NCBI RefSeq assembly: GCF_001553005.1
Contig: NZ_KQ959860.1
Span: 1 to 33,446 of the forward strand
Source: Gemelliphila asaccharolytica
Lineage (GTDB): Bacteria; Bacillota; Bacilli; Staphylococcales; Gemellaceae
Length of the DNA stretch: 33,446 bases
Direction: 5' to 3'
Within the stretch, counting starts at the first letter, position 1. Each line of letters starts with the position of its first letter. This document shows, one piece after another, positions 26,717 through 33,446 of the stretch. A program made the translations under genes and the position numbers. Below the pieces are notes generated by a model that worked only from the letters and a program-made list of their open reading frames with translations, was not told where the DNA came from and did not search any database.

Positions 26717-26735
26717 ATTTAACTAAAATTTGATA
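26711..26735. promoter_or_regulatory. Perfect inverted repeat over the nhaC -35 box (candidate operator)
   Basis: TATCAAATTT (26711-26720), spacer AACTA, AAATTTGATA (26726-26735): a perfect 10-bp dyad whose left arm contains the -35 hexamer. There is no T tract or coding context, so a protein-binding site is more likely than a terminator. The regulator is unknown. Confidence 0.55.
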
Positions 26736-26806
26736 ATATTTAAAATTTATAAATTGCTAAAACTTTCTCCTTCTTAATTTCTAAAATATATTGCACTTTT
26801 AAAAAT

Positions 26807-26853
26807 AAAAAACCCTTTTTTAACTTAAAACTATAGTTAAAAAGGGTTTTTTT
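26807..26853 (-). terminator. Intrinsic terminator after the DUF4064-like gene
   Basis: Long arms centred on ACCCTTTTTTAACT and AGTTAAAAAGGGT are followed by T runs in both directions. It lies about 95 bp beyond the minus-strand stop at 26946. Between the two lies a shorter near-copy, AGTTTAAAAGGGTTTG, at about 26887. Confidence 0.75.
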
Positions 26854-26945
26854 ATTTTTGTATACTATAAAGGTTCTTTATTTACCAGTTTAAAAGGGTT
26901 TGCTATATTTTGATTCTAGAGAAAGAATACTAAATAATTATTTTT

Positions 26946-27434
26946 TTAAATATATTCTATTCTTTCTATTTTTTCGTTATCTCCGTCACTGTCTTCTTCT
27001 ACTTCTTTAATTTTTTCTTTTCTTACTAGCATTAATATAGCAACTAATAAGTATATAATTGATGGAATAAGAATATAAAATGTTGTTATAAAGCTTAAAA
27101 CGACAGAAATTAGAAATAAAATCGCTGATAATATTCTTTTTTTCATTATTAATGTGGCTACAAGTGCAACTAAAAAAGTAATAATTAAAATTATAGCATA
27201 TGTAATAAGTATAGGTTTTATTACCCCTAATATGACATCTGTACCATAATTAGAAACGTCATACCCTGATTGTGCTATTGATTTTTCAAATTCATTTTTA
27301 AATTCAGGGTTATTTATTATATCTTGGGTATATCCTGAAAAAGCAATTATTCCTACTGTTGCTGTTATTATTAACATTATAACATTTGCTATCCACGCTA
27401 ATGTTTTTTCTATTTTCCTTGAAAATTTCTTCAT
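26946..27434 (-). CDS. Small four-helix membrane protein (DUF4064-like)
   Basis: A 162-residue membrane protein. Helix 1 (about 12-33) is followed by an extracytoplasmic segment of about 35 residues rich in Asn/Glu/Ser, then three closely spaced helices (about 71-93, 99-117 and 119-138) and an acidic C-terminal tail (about 140-162). The arrangement resembles DUF4064 proteins of Firmicutes, which have no known function. AGGAGG precedes the ATG. A TGA-TATAAT extended -10 lies about 90 bp upstream, giving a leader with a CCCC/GGGG pairing. It is a monocistronic unit. Confidence 0.6.
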   Translation of the reverse strand: MKKFSRKIEKTLAWIANVIMLIITATVGIIAFSGYTQDIINNPEFKNEFEKSIAQSGYDVSNYGTDVILGVIKPILITYAIILIITFLVALVATLIMKKRILSAILFLISVVLSFITTFYILIPSIIYLLVAILMLVRKEKIKEVEEDSDGDNEKIERIEYI

Positions 27435-27525
27435 TTTTTCCTCCTAATTATTCACTCTAGTCCCCTAAATTATCAATACAAATGGGGAGAAATTTTTAAT
27501 TATTTTTAAAGCTTTCATTTTTTTT

Positions 27526-27534
27526 ATTATATCA
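27526..27534 (-). promoter_or_regulatory. Extended -10 promoter of the DUF4064-like gene
   Basis: TGA-TATAAT on the minus strand with no convincing -35. It would give a leader of about 85 nt. Confidence 0.45.
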
Positions 27535-27726
27535 TATTTAGCAAAATTTATAGAAAATTATTATTTATTTTTGACTATTTTTCTTATTATTTTTAATTAT
27601 ACTTTATAATTCAATTATATAAAAATTATAATATCTTTTAAATGAAAATCTTTTTTTATTTTTTTTATATTTTTTTATAAAAACTTTTTTTATAACCATT
27701 AAAGCATTTACATAAAAAAAGATAAA

Positions 27727-27742
27727 ATAAAAACGTTTGAAA
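27727..27742 (-). promoter_or_regulatory. cre-like site upstream of the MATE promoter
   Basis: Read on the minus strand, TTTCAAACGTTTTTAT matches the CcpA-site consensus WTGNAARCGNWWWCAW with two mismatches (positions 3 and 14). It lies 12 bp upstream of the -35 box of the MATE gene and partly overlaps an inverted repeat. Confidence 0.35.
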
Positions 27743-27754
27743 AAATATTTACCC

Positions 27755-27783
27755 TTGATTTTTCAAAAAAACAAGTATATAAT
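27755..27783 (+). promoter_or_regulatory. Promoter of the MATE gene
   Basis: TTGATT (27755-27760), a 17-bp spacer and a perfect TATAAT (27778-27783), 21 bp upstream of the start codon. Confidence 0.7.
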
Positions 27784-27804
27784 AAACGGTTACGGAGGTA
27801 GATT

Positions 27805-29136
27805 ATGAACGATATGTCTAAAGGCAAGATATTGCCACAAATTTTAAATTTCGCATTTTTCGTTTTCATTGGAGGGTTAATGCAAAACTTGTATCTTGTT
27901 ATTAACTCAATAATTCTTGGTCAATTTGTAGGAAATTTAGCACTTGCATCTATTGGTATTGCAAGTACAATTAACTTTGTTGTTATTGGTTTTTGTATGG
28001 GAATAACTCAAGGTTTTAGTATTAATATGGCACAAAGTTTTGGTGCAGGGGACTTTGTGAGGCTTAGAAAATTATGTTACAATGCTAAACTATTAACTTT
28101 TTATACTGGAGTTGTTTTAACTGTCGTTTTGGCAATCATTAACACTCCCTTACTTAAACTTATGGGAACTCCTAGTGTTCTTTTTGATATGACACATAGC
28201 TTCCTTTTTGTTTTGTATCTTGGTTGTATTCCACTACTTTATTATAATCTTTATTCAGGTATTTTAAGAAGTGTTGGTAATAGTGTTATGCCTATAGTAT
28301 TCTTATCATTATCAGTTGTCATGAATACAATTTTAACTTATATTTTTGTTTCTGCTTTTAATTTAGAACTTGTAGGAACAGCAATTTCTACTATAATTAG
28401 TCAAAGCATTTCGGTTTTTTTCTCTATGCTTTATGTGAAAAAAAAATATCCTATTCTTTCTATTAATAAAGAAGAAAAAATCAAAGATAAACATTTAATG
28501 AAAAGACTTTTAAATCAAGGTATTCCTATGGGATTACAATTTTCATTTACAGGTATTGGATTTATGGTAGTTCAAAGCTTTTTAAATAGTTTTGATACAG
28601 TTTACATAGCTGGTTACAGTATTGCTACAAGAATTCAAAACATACTTAATAATATTTATGTTGCTATTGGTGCTGCTGTAGCTACTTTTACAAGCCAAAA
28701 TTTTGGAGCAAGAAAATATCATAGAATTAAAAAAGGAGTTACCTCTGCTGCTATTGTGAGTGTTTGTTTAAGTTTAGTTTCTGCTTTTATAATCACCCAT
28801 TATGGTGAAGCTATAGCAGGATTATTTTCTAAAGATAAAACTCCTGAACTTATAGGAGCTACTACTAATTATTTTAATACTGTATTTTGGGGTTATCCTA
28901 TCTTGTCACTTTTAATTCTATATAGAAATGCTCTTCAAGGTCATGGACTTGCTTTTATAGCTATGTGCGCAGGATTTGTAGAGCTTGGTCTTAGAATTTG
29001 TGTCGTTGTATTTTATACAGGACAATATGGATATGATGCTATATGTCATGCCGACCTTGTCGCTTGGGTGGCAACTGGACTGGTAATCATGATAATGTAT
29101 TACTTCTTCCAATTTAGAAAATATACCTATAGGTAG
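27805..29136 (+). CDS. MATE family efflux transporter
   Basis: A 443-residue polytopic protein of about twelve helices in two MatE repeats. The first begins GKILPQILNFAFFVFIGGLMQNLY, where the early proline and the QNLY stretch are typical. The second begins LNQGIPMGLQFSFTGIGFMVVQ near 232-253. MATE proteins export cationic drugs or metabolites using Na+ or H+ gradients; the substrate is not readable. GGAGG lies 6 bases before the ATG. It is monocistronic with its own promoter and terminator. The cre-like site nearby makes carbon control possible. Confidence 0.92.
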   Translation: MNDMSKGKILPQILNFAFFVFIGGLMQNLYLVINSIILGQFVGNLALASIGIASTINFVVIGFCMGITQGFSINMAQSFGAGDFVRLRKLCYNAKLLTFYTGVVLTVVLAIINTPLLKLMGTPSVLFDMTHSFLFVLYLGCIPLLYYNLYSGILRSVGNSVMPIVFLSLSVVMNTILTYIFVSAFNLELVGTAISTIISQSISVFFSMLYVKKKYPILSINKEEKIKDKHLMKRLLNQGIPMGLQFSFTGIGFMVVQSFLNSFDTVYIAGYSIATRIQNILNNIYVAIGAAVATFTSQNFGARKYHRIKKGVTSAAIVSVCLSLVSAFIITHYGEAIAGLFSKDKTPELIGATTNYFNTVFWGYPILSLLILYRNALQGHGLAFIAMCAGFVELGLRICVVVFYTGQYGYDAICHADLVAWVATGLVIMIMYYFFQFRKYTYR

Positions 29137-29164
29137 CAAATTGATTTTATAAATTAATATTAAA

Positions 29165-29215
29165 AAAAACTATAATCACAGTAAAGGACTCGCTTTACCA
29201 GAGATTATAGTTTTT
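29165..29215 (+). terminator. Intrinsic terminator of the MATE gene
   Basis: Outer arms AACTATAATC and GATTATAGTT (left arm ending at 29177, right arm from 29203) with an inner GTAAAG/CTTTAC stem, followed by a T run (29211-29215). Confidence 0.85.
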
Positions 29216-29379
29216 ATTTTTATCAAAGTCTTTTTTTATTTATTATTTTAAGTTTCTTTTTACTAGATCTAACATCTTTTTCACTTCTTTTTATTAGCTA
29301 TCTGACCTTGTTTTGCCTTCTCCTAGCTTATTTATTTTCTATTAAGAAATAATTTTTATAAAATTTTTTATAAAATTTC

Positions 29380-29395
29380 GCTAAACTTTTTTAGC
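29380..29395 (-). terminator. Weak terminator-like hairpin after ccpA
   Basis: GCTAAA (29380-29385), loop CTTT and TTTAGC (29390-29395), immediately beyond the ccpA stop. The following minus-strand sequence has only interrupted T runs, so efficiency is doubtful. The rest of the gap to the MATE terminator shows nothing recognisable. Confidence 0.35.
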
Positions 29396-29398
29396 ATA

Positions 29399-30442
29399 TT
29401 ATATAGTTGTTTGTCTGTGAACTATTCTATGTGGTAAACACATTTCTTTATTATTTCTATTTAGTTTTTTCTCTTCTTCTTCATCATATTCTAAATTTTT
29501 TGATTTTGCTTTTTCTATGTCTATGACTTTTGTCAAAATTCTCATAGAAACTGCTCCTATATCAAAAATTGGGTGGAATAATGAAGATATCTTAGGTCTT
29601 ACCATATCTAATATTTTAGTGTTTTCAAATGATAAAACTTCTAATTCTTCTGGAATTTTTACTCCTACATCTTGAGCTTGTTGAACTATAGAAAGACTGA
29701 CTTCATCAAACATTGATAATACAACTTCTGCACCCACTTTTTGTATTCTACTATATAGTTGTTTATCACTTTCTTTATATGTTTTATACCCATCTATAAT
29801 TAAACCAGCATCAAATCTTTCATTCTCTTCTAATAACGCTCTCTTGTAGCCTGAAATTAATTTTTGAGCTTTTTGTGATTCATATGAACTTATAACTAAA
29901 GCTATTTTTTTTCTTCCTTTTTTAAGAAATTCTTTTACTGCGTCATATCCTGCTTTTTCATAATCTATATTTACCGAGTAAAATTCCCCTCCTACTGAGA
30001 TATTTCCACAAAGTACAACTGGAACTCTCATATCTTTTAGATATGCTCTTGATCTTTCTGACATAGAATGACCTAAATATAAAATCCCATCAACTTGTTT
30101 GCTCATAAATGAATCAAAAATCGATTTTTCTGTTTCACTATTATTGCATGAGTTAGCTAAGATAATATTATAATTATACATATTAGCTACTGATTCTATC
30201 CCACTTACCGCTTCTGCAGAAGCTAAATCTGAGATATCAGGAAGCACTATTCCTATAGTAGTAGTTTTTTTGCTAGCAAGTCCCCTCGCAACTGCATTAG
30301 GAGTGTAATTTAATTTTTTTATTGCTTCTTGTACTCTTAATTTAGTCCCTTCTTTAACATTTGGATTTTTATTAACCACTCTTGATACTGTTGCCATAGA
30401 CACCTTGGCCTCCTTGGCAACATCATAAATTGTAACTGTCAT
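29399..30442 (-). CDS. ccpA: Catabolite control protein CcpA (LacI family)
   Basis: A 347-residue LacI-family regulator of carbon catabolite control, acting with HPr-Ser46-P at cre sites. The HTH sequence TIYDVAKEAKVSMATVSRVVN (residues 4-24) and the hinge helix PNAVARGLASKKTTT (48-62) are near-identical to Bacillus CcpA, followed by the periplasmic-binding-protein-like core. The GYDAVKEFL, DEVSLSIV and FDIGAVSMRIL segments are recognisable. Before the terminal LPHRI motif lies an extra charged segment (about 310-334, with DEEEEKK) roughly 17 residues longer than in B. subtilis. GGAGG lies five bases before the ATG. It is divergent from ldh and has its own promoter (30482-30510). Confidence 0.92.
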   Translation of the reverse strand: MTVTIYDVAKEAKVSMATVSRVVNKNPNVKEGTKLRVQEAIKKLNYTPNAVARGLASKKTTTIGIVLPDISDLASAEAVSGIESVANMYNYNIILANSCNNSETEKSIFDSFMSKQVDGILYLGHSMSERSRAYLKDMRVPVVLCGNISVGGEFYSVNIDYEKAGYDAVKEFLKKGRKKIALVISSYESQKAQKLISGYKRALLEENERFDAGLIIDGYKTYKESDKQLYSRIQKVGAEVVLSMFDEVSLSIVQQAQDVGVKIPEELEVLSFENTKILDMVRPKISSLFHPIFDIGAVSMRILTKVIDIEKAKSKNLEYDEEEEKKLNRNNKEMCLPHRIVHRQTTI

Positions 30443-30481
30443 CTTATCCTCCTCTCTTTTTATTAAAGCCTTTTCATTTTA

Positions 30482-30510
30482 ATTTTATCAGATTTTTTAT
30501 GTATTGTCCA
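30482..30510 (-). promoter_or_regulatory. Promoter of ccpA
   Basis: On the minus strand, TGGACA (30505-30510), a 17-bp spacer ending in TGA, and TAAAAT (30482-30487); about 30 nt of leader precede the SD. Confidence 0.7.
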
Positions 30511-30841
30511 CTTATTTTATGAAAATAAGATTTTTTCCTACAGATAAACAGTTTTCATTATTTTTACTAATATCTATAAAACCTTTTCTATTTCTTTCAA
30601 ATTATAGGTTTGTTTATAATAGTAATATATTTTTTCTTAATTTTCAAGCAATACGAATTTATCATTAATAACCGATAAATAAGCAATCAAAATACTTAAT
30701 TAAAAAGTTTGTCTTTTTTTTGAAAACGTGATTTTTAAAATTTAAGTTTGACTTTTTCACTAACGCTGTCATAAATATCTAAAAAAAATTCTTTCATTTA
30801 ATAAAATTATATGTATAATGAAAAATGAAAATTATATTTTT

Positions 30842-30857
30842 TTGTTTTCGCTTTCTT
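30842..30857 (-). promoter_or_regulatory. Near-consensus cre (CcpA) site at the ldh promoter
   Basis: The minus strand reads AAGAAAGCGAAAACAA, matching WTGNAARCGNWWWCAW at all but position 2. It is centred about 37 bp upstream of the predicted ldh transcription start and covers the -35 region, with ccpA encoded divergently. Position alone does not decide activation or repression. Confidence 0.65.
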
Positions 30858-30871
30858 TTTGAGCTTTTTTA

Positions 30872-30880
30872 TGATATAAT
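30872..30880 (+). promoter_or_regulatory. Extended -10 promoter of ldh
   Basis: TG-A-TATAAT with TATAAT at 30875-30880 and only a weak TTTCTT at the -35 position (30852-30857), which overlaps the cre site. The leader is about 45 nt. Confidence 0.6.
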
Positions 30881-30934
30881 TTTTATGACAAAATAATACT
30901 TTATTTTGAAATAAAAAAATGGAGGAGTTTTCAT

Positions 30935-31888
30935 ATGAAAGCTAAAAATAGAAAAGTTGTATTAATAGGTGCAGGAATGGTTGGAATGAGCTTTGCTTAT
31001 CAACTATATTCAAGTGGTCTTTGCGAAGAATTAGGTCTTATCGACTTTTTCCCAGAAAAAGCTGAAGGTGAAGCAATGGACTTAAACCACGCTGGTGCAT
31101 TAGTACCACCAATTAAAGTAACATCTGGTGGATATGAACAATGTGCTGACGCTGATGTTATTGTTATCTGTGGTGGATTACCTCAAAAACCAGGTGAAAC
31201 AAGATTACAACTTGTTGACAAAAACATCAAAGTAGTAAAAGACATGGCAGATAAAATCAAAACTTCAGGATTTGACGGAGTTATTGTTATCGCATCTAAC
31301 CCAGTTGATGTTCTTACTAACGCTTTACAAAAATTCACAGGATTCCCTAAAAACCGCATAGTTGGTTCAGGTACTACACTTGATACTTCAAGATTACGTT
31401 ACATGGTTGGAGATACTCTAAACATAGCTCCTAACGCTGTTCGTGGTTATATCATGGGTGAACATGGTGACACTCAATTTGCAGCATGGTCAAATGTTTA
31501 TGTTTATGGTAAACCAATTGAAAAATACCTTGAAACAAGTGACAAACTAAACAAAGACGAACTTAAAAAAATCGAAGAAAGAGTTATGCGTGCAGCATAC
31601 GAAGTAATTAACCGTAAACGTGCTACATACTATGCAATCGGTATTTCTCTACTAGCTATAGTTAAAGCTATCTTACGTGACGAAAATACTGAACTTGCAG
31701 TAAGTGGATACTGTGATGGACAATACGGAGTTAAAGACCTTTACATCGGTGTTCCTGCTATAATAGGACGTGAAGGTGTAAGAGAAGTTGTTGAAATGGA
31801 ACTTTCTAAAGATGAATTAGAAAAAATGCAACACTCTGCAGGAGTATTAAGAAAAACTCTTAATGACGCATACAAAGTAGTAGAATAA
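30935..31888 (+). CDS. ldh: L-lactate dehydrogenase
   Basis: A 317-residue NAD-dependent L-lactate dehydrogenase that regenerates NAD+ by reducing pyruvate in fermentation. The nucleotide-binding GAGMVG is at 12-17 and D37 binds the ribose. Q84 and R90 in QKPGETR correspond to the lactate-type Gln102/Arg109; Arg at the first position would indicate malate. N122 lies in SNPVD, R153 in LDTSRLR, and the catalytic H177 in GEHGD. GGAGGAG precedes the ATG. Codon use is more biased (more C-ending codons such as GAC and AAC) than in most neighbours, as expected for a highly expressed gene. Monocistronic, with cre at the promoter and a terminator. Confidence 0.97.
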   Translation: MKAKNRKVVLIGAGMVGMSFAYQLYSSGLCEELGLIDFFPEKAEGEAMDLNHAGALVPPIKVTSGGYEQCADADVIVICGGLPQKPGETRLQLVDKNIKVVKDMADKIKTSGFDGVIVIASNPVDVLTNALQKFTGFPKNRIVGSGTTLDTSRLRYMVGDTLNIAPNAVRGYIMGEHGDTQFAAWSNVYVYGKPIEKYLETSDKLNKDELKKIEERVMRAAYEVINRKRATYYAIGISLLAIVKAILRDENTELAVSGYCDGQYGVKDLYIGVPAIIGREGVREVVEMELSKDELEKMQHSAGVLRKTLNDAYKVVE

Positions 31889-31935
31889 TCTCTACAAATT
31901 TTATTAATATTTTAGTCTAGGTATATGATTTTCTC

Positions 31936-31971
31936 ATCCCCTAAATCTTCAAAAGGTTTAGGGGATTTTTA
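31936..31971 (+). terminator. Intrinsic terminator of ldh
   Basis: A perfect 10-bp stem, ATCCCCTAAA (31936-31945) and TTTAGGGGAT (31957-31966), is followed by T residues. It is the most GC-rich hairpin in the window. Confidence 0.9.
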
Positions 31972-31980
31972 TTATTTGAT

Positions 31981-32009
31981 TTGAAAAAATCGCATAAACA
32001 AGTTAAAAT
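31981..32009 (+). promoter_or_regulatory. Promoter of the surface protein gene
   Basis: TTGAAA (31981-31986), a 17-bp spacer and TAAAAT (32004-32009). The poly-A repeat lies immediately downstream in the leader. Confidence 0.6.
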
Positions 32010-32020
32010 AGAGTGATATT

Positions 32021-32052
32021 AAAAAATAAAAAAAATAAAAAAAATAAAAAAT
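32021..32052. repeat. A8T short tandem repeat in the surface-gene leader
   Basis: Runs of A broken by single T at 32027, 32036 and 32045 (period 9), with a shorter last unit. It lies between the promoter and the SD of the surface protein gene. Slippage-prone repeats in this position can tune expression in other bacteria; no evidence of variation is available from one sequence. Confidence 0.7.
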
Positions 32053-32085
32053 TATCTGTCATTTTTTACAAAAAGGAGAAAAAAA

Positions 32086-33446
32086 ATGAAAAATTCACTT
32101 AAGAAATCTTTATCCGTAGCGTTAGCTACTATAACTATGCTAACTTGCTTTGCAAATCACACCTCAACACAAGCAAAAGATAAAGAAAAAATACCTCTAA
32201 TTTTAACATTCAACGCCCTTGAAAATCCGCATAGTGGCCACACATTTTATAGCGGAATAGGTCAAGGAAAATTTGATGAAATGTGGAAAAATTTACCCAT
32301 AACTGTCACAGACTCAAAAGGAAATGTCTTTAAATCAGAAAACTACTTTGTAGGTTATGATGGTAAACGAAGCGATAAAAATTTCGCAAGATATGGCGGA
32401 GAATACGAAGAGGGAGAAGAGGTAACTATAACAATAGATTCTAGCAAAATAACAGACGGTTATCATCTATCCTACGAAAATGACTATAAATACCTAAAAA
32501 AAGAGGGATATAATAAAATTGTTGTAAAAATAAAAAATGTCGAACAAACAAGAAAAGATATGCAGGTGAGAATTTCACTTGCATTTATGGACGTAAAATT
32601 CGACCTTCAAGGTGGAAATATAGACGGCAATAAAAACCCTATAACAAAAAGAGTAAATAAAGATAACACTACAAACTTCCCTAAAAACCCAAAAAAAGAA
32701 GGACTTATCTTTAACGGTTGGTACACAAAAACTCCAAAAAAACGTCCTGATGGTACCCCATACCCGCAACCAGATAAAATGTATTACTGGGACAAAAATA
32801 GTAGATTTTCTGACTATAATAGAGACTGGCAACTTTATAACGATCCAGCTATAGACCCCCTATATGATACAGTATTTTTGTTAAGAGCATCATGGGTAGC
32901 ACAAGTAAAATTTGACACTAACGGTGGAAATAAAATGGATGACATTTATCTTTATGAAAACACCAAAATACCAAAAAATAAAATTGAAAATCCGAAAAAG
33001 AAATATGCTAAATTCCTAAAATGGCTTAATGAGGACGGAGAAGAATATAATTTTGACTTGCCAGTTACAAAAAATACGATATTAAAAGCAAAATGGGAAG
33101 AATTTGCTACCCCAATAACAAAAAACATAGAAATTAAAAAAGGAGATCCTTTTGATTATAAAGAAGGAATAACTAATAAAGACAAATTACCGGCAGGAAC
33201 AACTTACTCTTTAAAAAATAATGTTGATACAACTGCCGTAGGAACTAAAGACGTAGTATGTATTGTCAAATATCCAAATGGAGATGAAAAAGAAATAACA
33301 TACAAATTAACTGTAAAAGAAAATTATCAAAAACCAAAAAACACACCTCCTCAATTAGAAGTAGCTGACAGAGAAATAGTAGTTGGAGAAACTTTAGACC
33401 TAAAAACATTAATAACAAAAGCAACAGACAAAGAAGACGGCGACTT
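32086..33446 (+). CDS. Secreted surface protein with Flg_new and Rib-like repeats (3' end outside window)
   Basis: An open frame from the ATG after a strong AAGGAG SD runs 453 codons to the window edge without a stop. Residues 1-30 are a Sec signal peptide (basic start, hydrophobic core, likely cleavage after TSTQA). A unique domain follows (about 35-165). Then come two Listeria-Bacteroides (Flg_new/InlB B) repeats, each opening VKFDxxGGN: the first includes GLIFNGWY, the second KFLKWLNEDG and ends LKAKWEE. Next is a Rib-like domain starting ATPITKNIEIKKGDPFDYKEG and ending VKYPNGDEKEITYKLTV, then the start of an Ig-like domain (NTPPQLEVADREIVVG). Such proteins are usually LPXTG-anchored adhesins; the anchor would lie beyond the window. 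It is unrelated to ldh upstream. Confidence 0.85.
   Translation, partial: MKNSLKKSLSVALATITMLTCFANHTSTQAKDKEKIPLILTFNALENPHSGHTFYSGIGQGKFDEMWKNLPITVTDSKGNVFKSENYFVGYDGKRSDKNFARYGGEYEEGEEVTITIDSSKITDGYHLSYENDYKYLKKEGYNKIVVKIKNVEQTRKDMQVRISLAFMDVKFDLQGGNIDGNKNPITKRVNKDNTTNFPKNPKKEGLIFNGWYTKTPKKRPDGTPYPQPDKMYYWDKNSRFSDYNRDWQLYNDPAIDPLYDTVFLLRASWVAQVKFDTNGGNKMDDIYLYENTKIPKNKIENPKKKYAKFLKWLNEDGEEYNFDLPVTKNTILKAKWEEFATPITKNIEIKKGDPFDYKEGITNKDKLPAGTTYSLKNNVDTTAVGTKDVVCIVKYPNGDEKEITYKLTVKENYQKPKNTPPQLEVADREIVVGETLDLKTLITKATDKEDGD

Larger units (their letters stand above)
27435..27804. other. Divergent intergenic region, DUF4064-like gene / MATE gene
   Basis: A 370-bp, very AT-rich region without genes. 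It contains the minus-strand extended -10 (27526-27534), a leader segment with TCCCC (about 27465) and GGGGA (about 27485) in inverted arrangement, a cre-like site (27727-27742), a TTTGAAAAA/TTTTTCAAA inverted repeat (27736-27767), and the plus-strand promoter for the MATE gene. Confidence 0.5.
30443..30934. other. Divergent ccpA-ldh intergenic region
   Basis: A 492-bp region without genes. It holds the ccpA promoter (30482-30510), a weak plus-strand promoter candidate TTGACT-17-ATAAAT (30748-30776), a three-mismatch cre-like sequence at about 30720, a near-consensus cre (30842-30857) and an extended -10 for ldh (30872-30880). The stretch 30520-30700 shows only AT-rich sequence and a short TTATC/GATAA dyad. 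Confidence 0.5.

Noticed and set aside
30647..30656. TACGAATT, similar to the streptococcal competence box TACGAATA
   Set aside because: A single 7/8 match in AT-rich intergenic DNA, not placed near a start codon; no support that the local sigma factor uses this motif.
30719..30736. Second cre-like sequence TTGAAAACGTGATTTT
   Set aside because: Three mismatches, with the right half poorly matched; the site at 30842 is much better.
32135..32155. Lipobox around the cysteine in MLTCFAN of the surface protein
   Set aside because: Positions before the Cys (Met-Leu-Thr) do not fit the lipobox, and a good signal peptidase I site follows (after TSTQA).
32575..32832. Minus-strand open frame of 85 codons
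   Set aside because: It lies antisense within the surface protein gene, whose frame carries clear Flg_new repeats.

Overview
The window is very AT-rich DNA from a low-GC Gram-positive bacterium of class Bacilli. A complete WalRKHIJ (YycFGHIJ) cluster, a yybS-gdpP-rplI-dnaB block, CcpA, an FMN-riboswitch-controlled RibU and a fermentative L-lactate dehydrogenase all fit Bacilli. The gene set, the extreme AT bias and the Rib/Flg_new type surface protein suggest Gemella or a close relative. That genus call is an inference; no 16S sequence is present.

Layout. Positions 57-24261 carry one co-directional block on the minus strand. Reading in the direction of transcription (high to low coordinates) it holds: walR-walK-walH-walI-walJ; a Gate-domain membrane protein; a polysaccharide-type operon (EpsC/CapD-like dehydratase, a degenerate glycosyltransferase fused to GtrA, and YbaK); an ABC exporter pair; an EamA transporter; a ComX/SigH-like sigma factor with a small anchored protein; then yybS-gdpP-rplI-dnaB-sppA-RDD; and finally ytxK, a glutaredoxin-like gene and a YeiH-type exporter. 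From 24.4 kb the orientation alternates: FMN riboswitch and ribU (+), NhaC antiporter (-), small DUF4064-like protein (-), MATE exporter (+), ccpA (-), ldh (+), and a large secreted surface protein (+) cut by the window end.

How the genes fit together. Two essential housekeeping modules are present: cell-wall homeostasis (WalRK with WalH/WalI/WalJ) and replication, ribosome and c-di-AMP turnover (DnaB, L9, GdpP). They lie in the same orientation but are separated by about 10 kb of accessory genes. CcpA faces ldh across a 492-bp intergenic region that contains a near-consensus cre site at the ldh promoter, and a weaker cre-like site precedes the MATE gene. Most transcription units end in clear intrinsic terminators, and many begin at readable sigma-A promoters.

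The most unusual items are a GT2-GtrA fusion whose glycosyltransferase half has lost its acidic motifs, a ComX/SigH-like sigma factor with no competence genes nearby, a perfect 10-bp inverted repeat over the nhaC -35 box, a possible long leader upstream of the EamA gene, and a charged insertion near the C-terminus of CcpA. No tRNA, rRNA, CRISPR array, insertion sequence or prophage gene was recognised.
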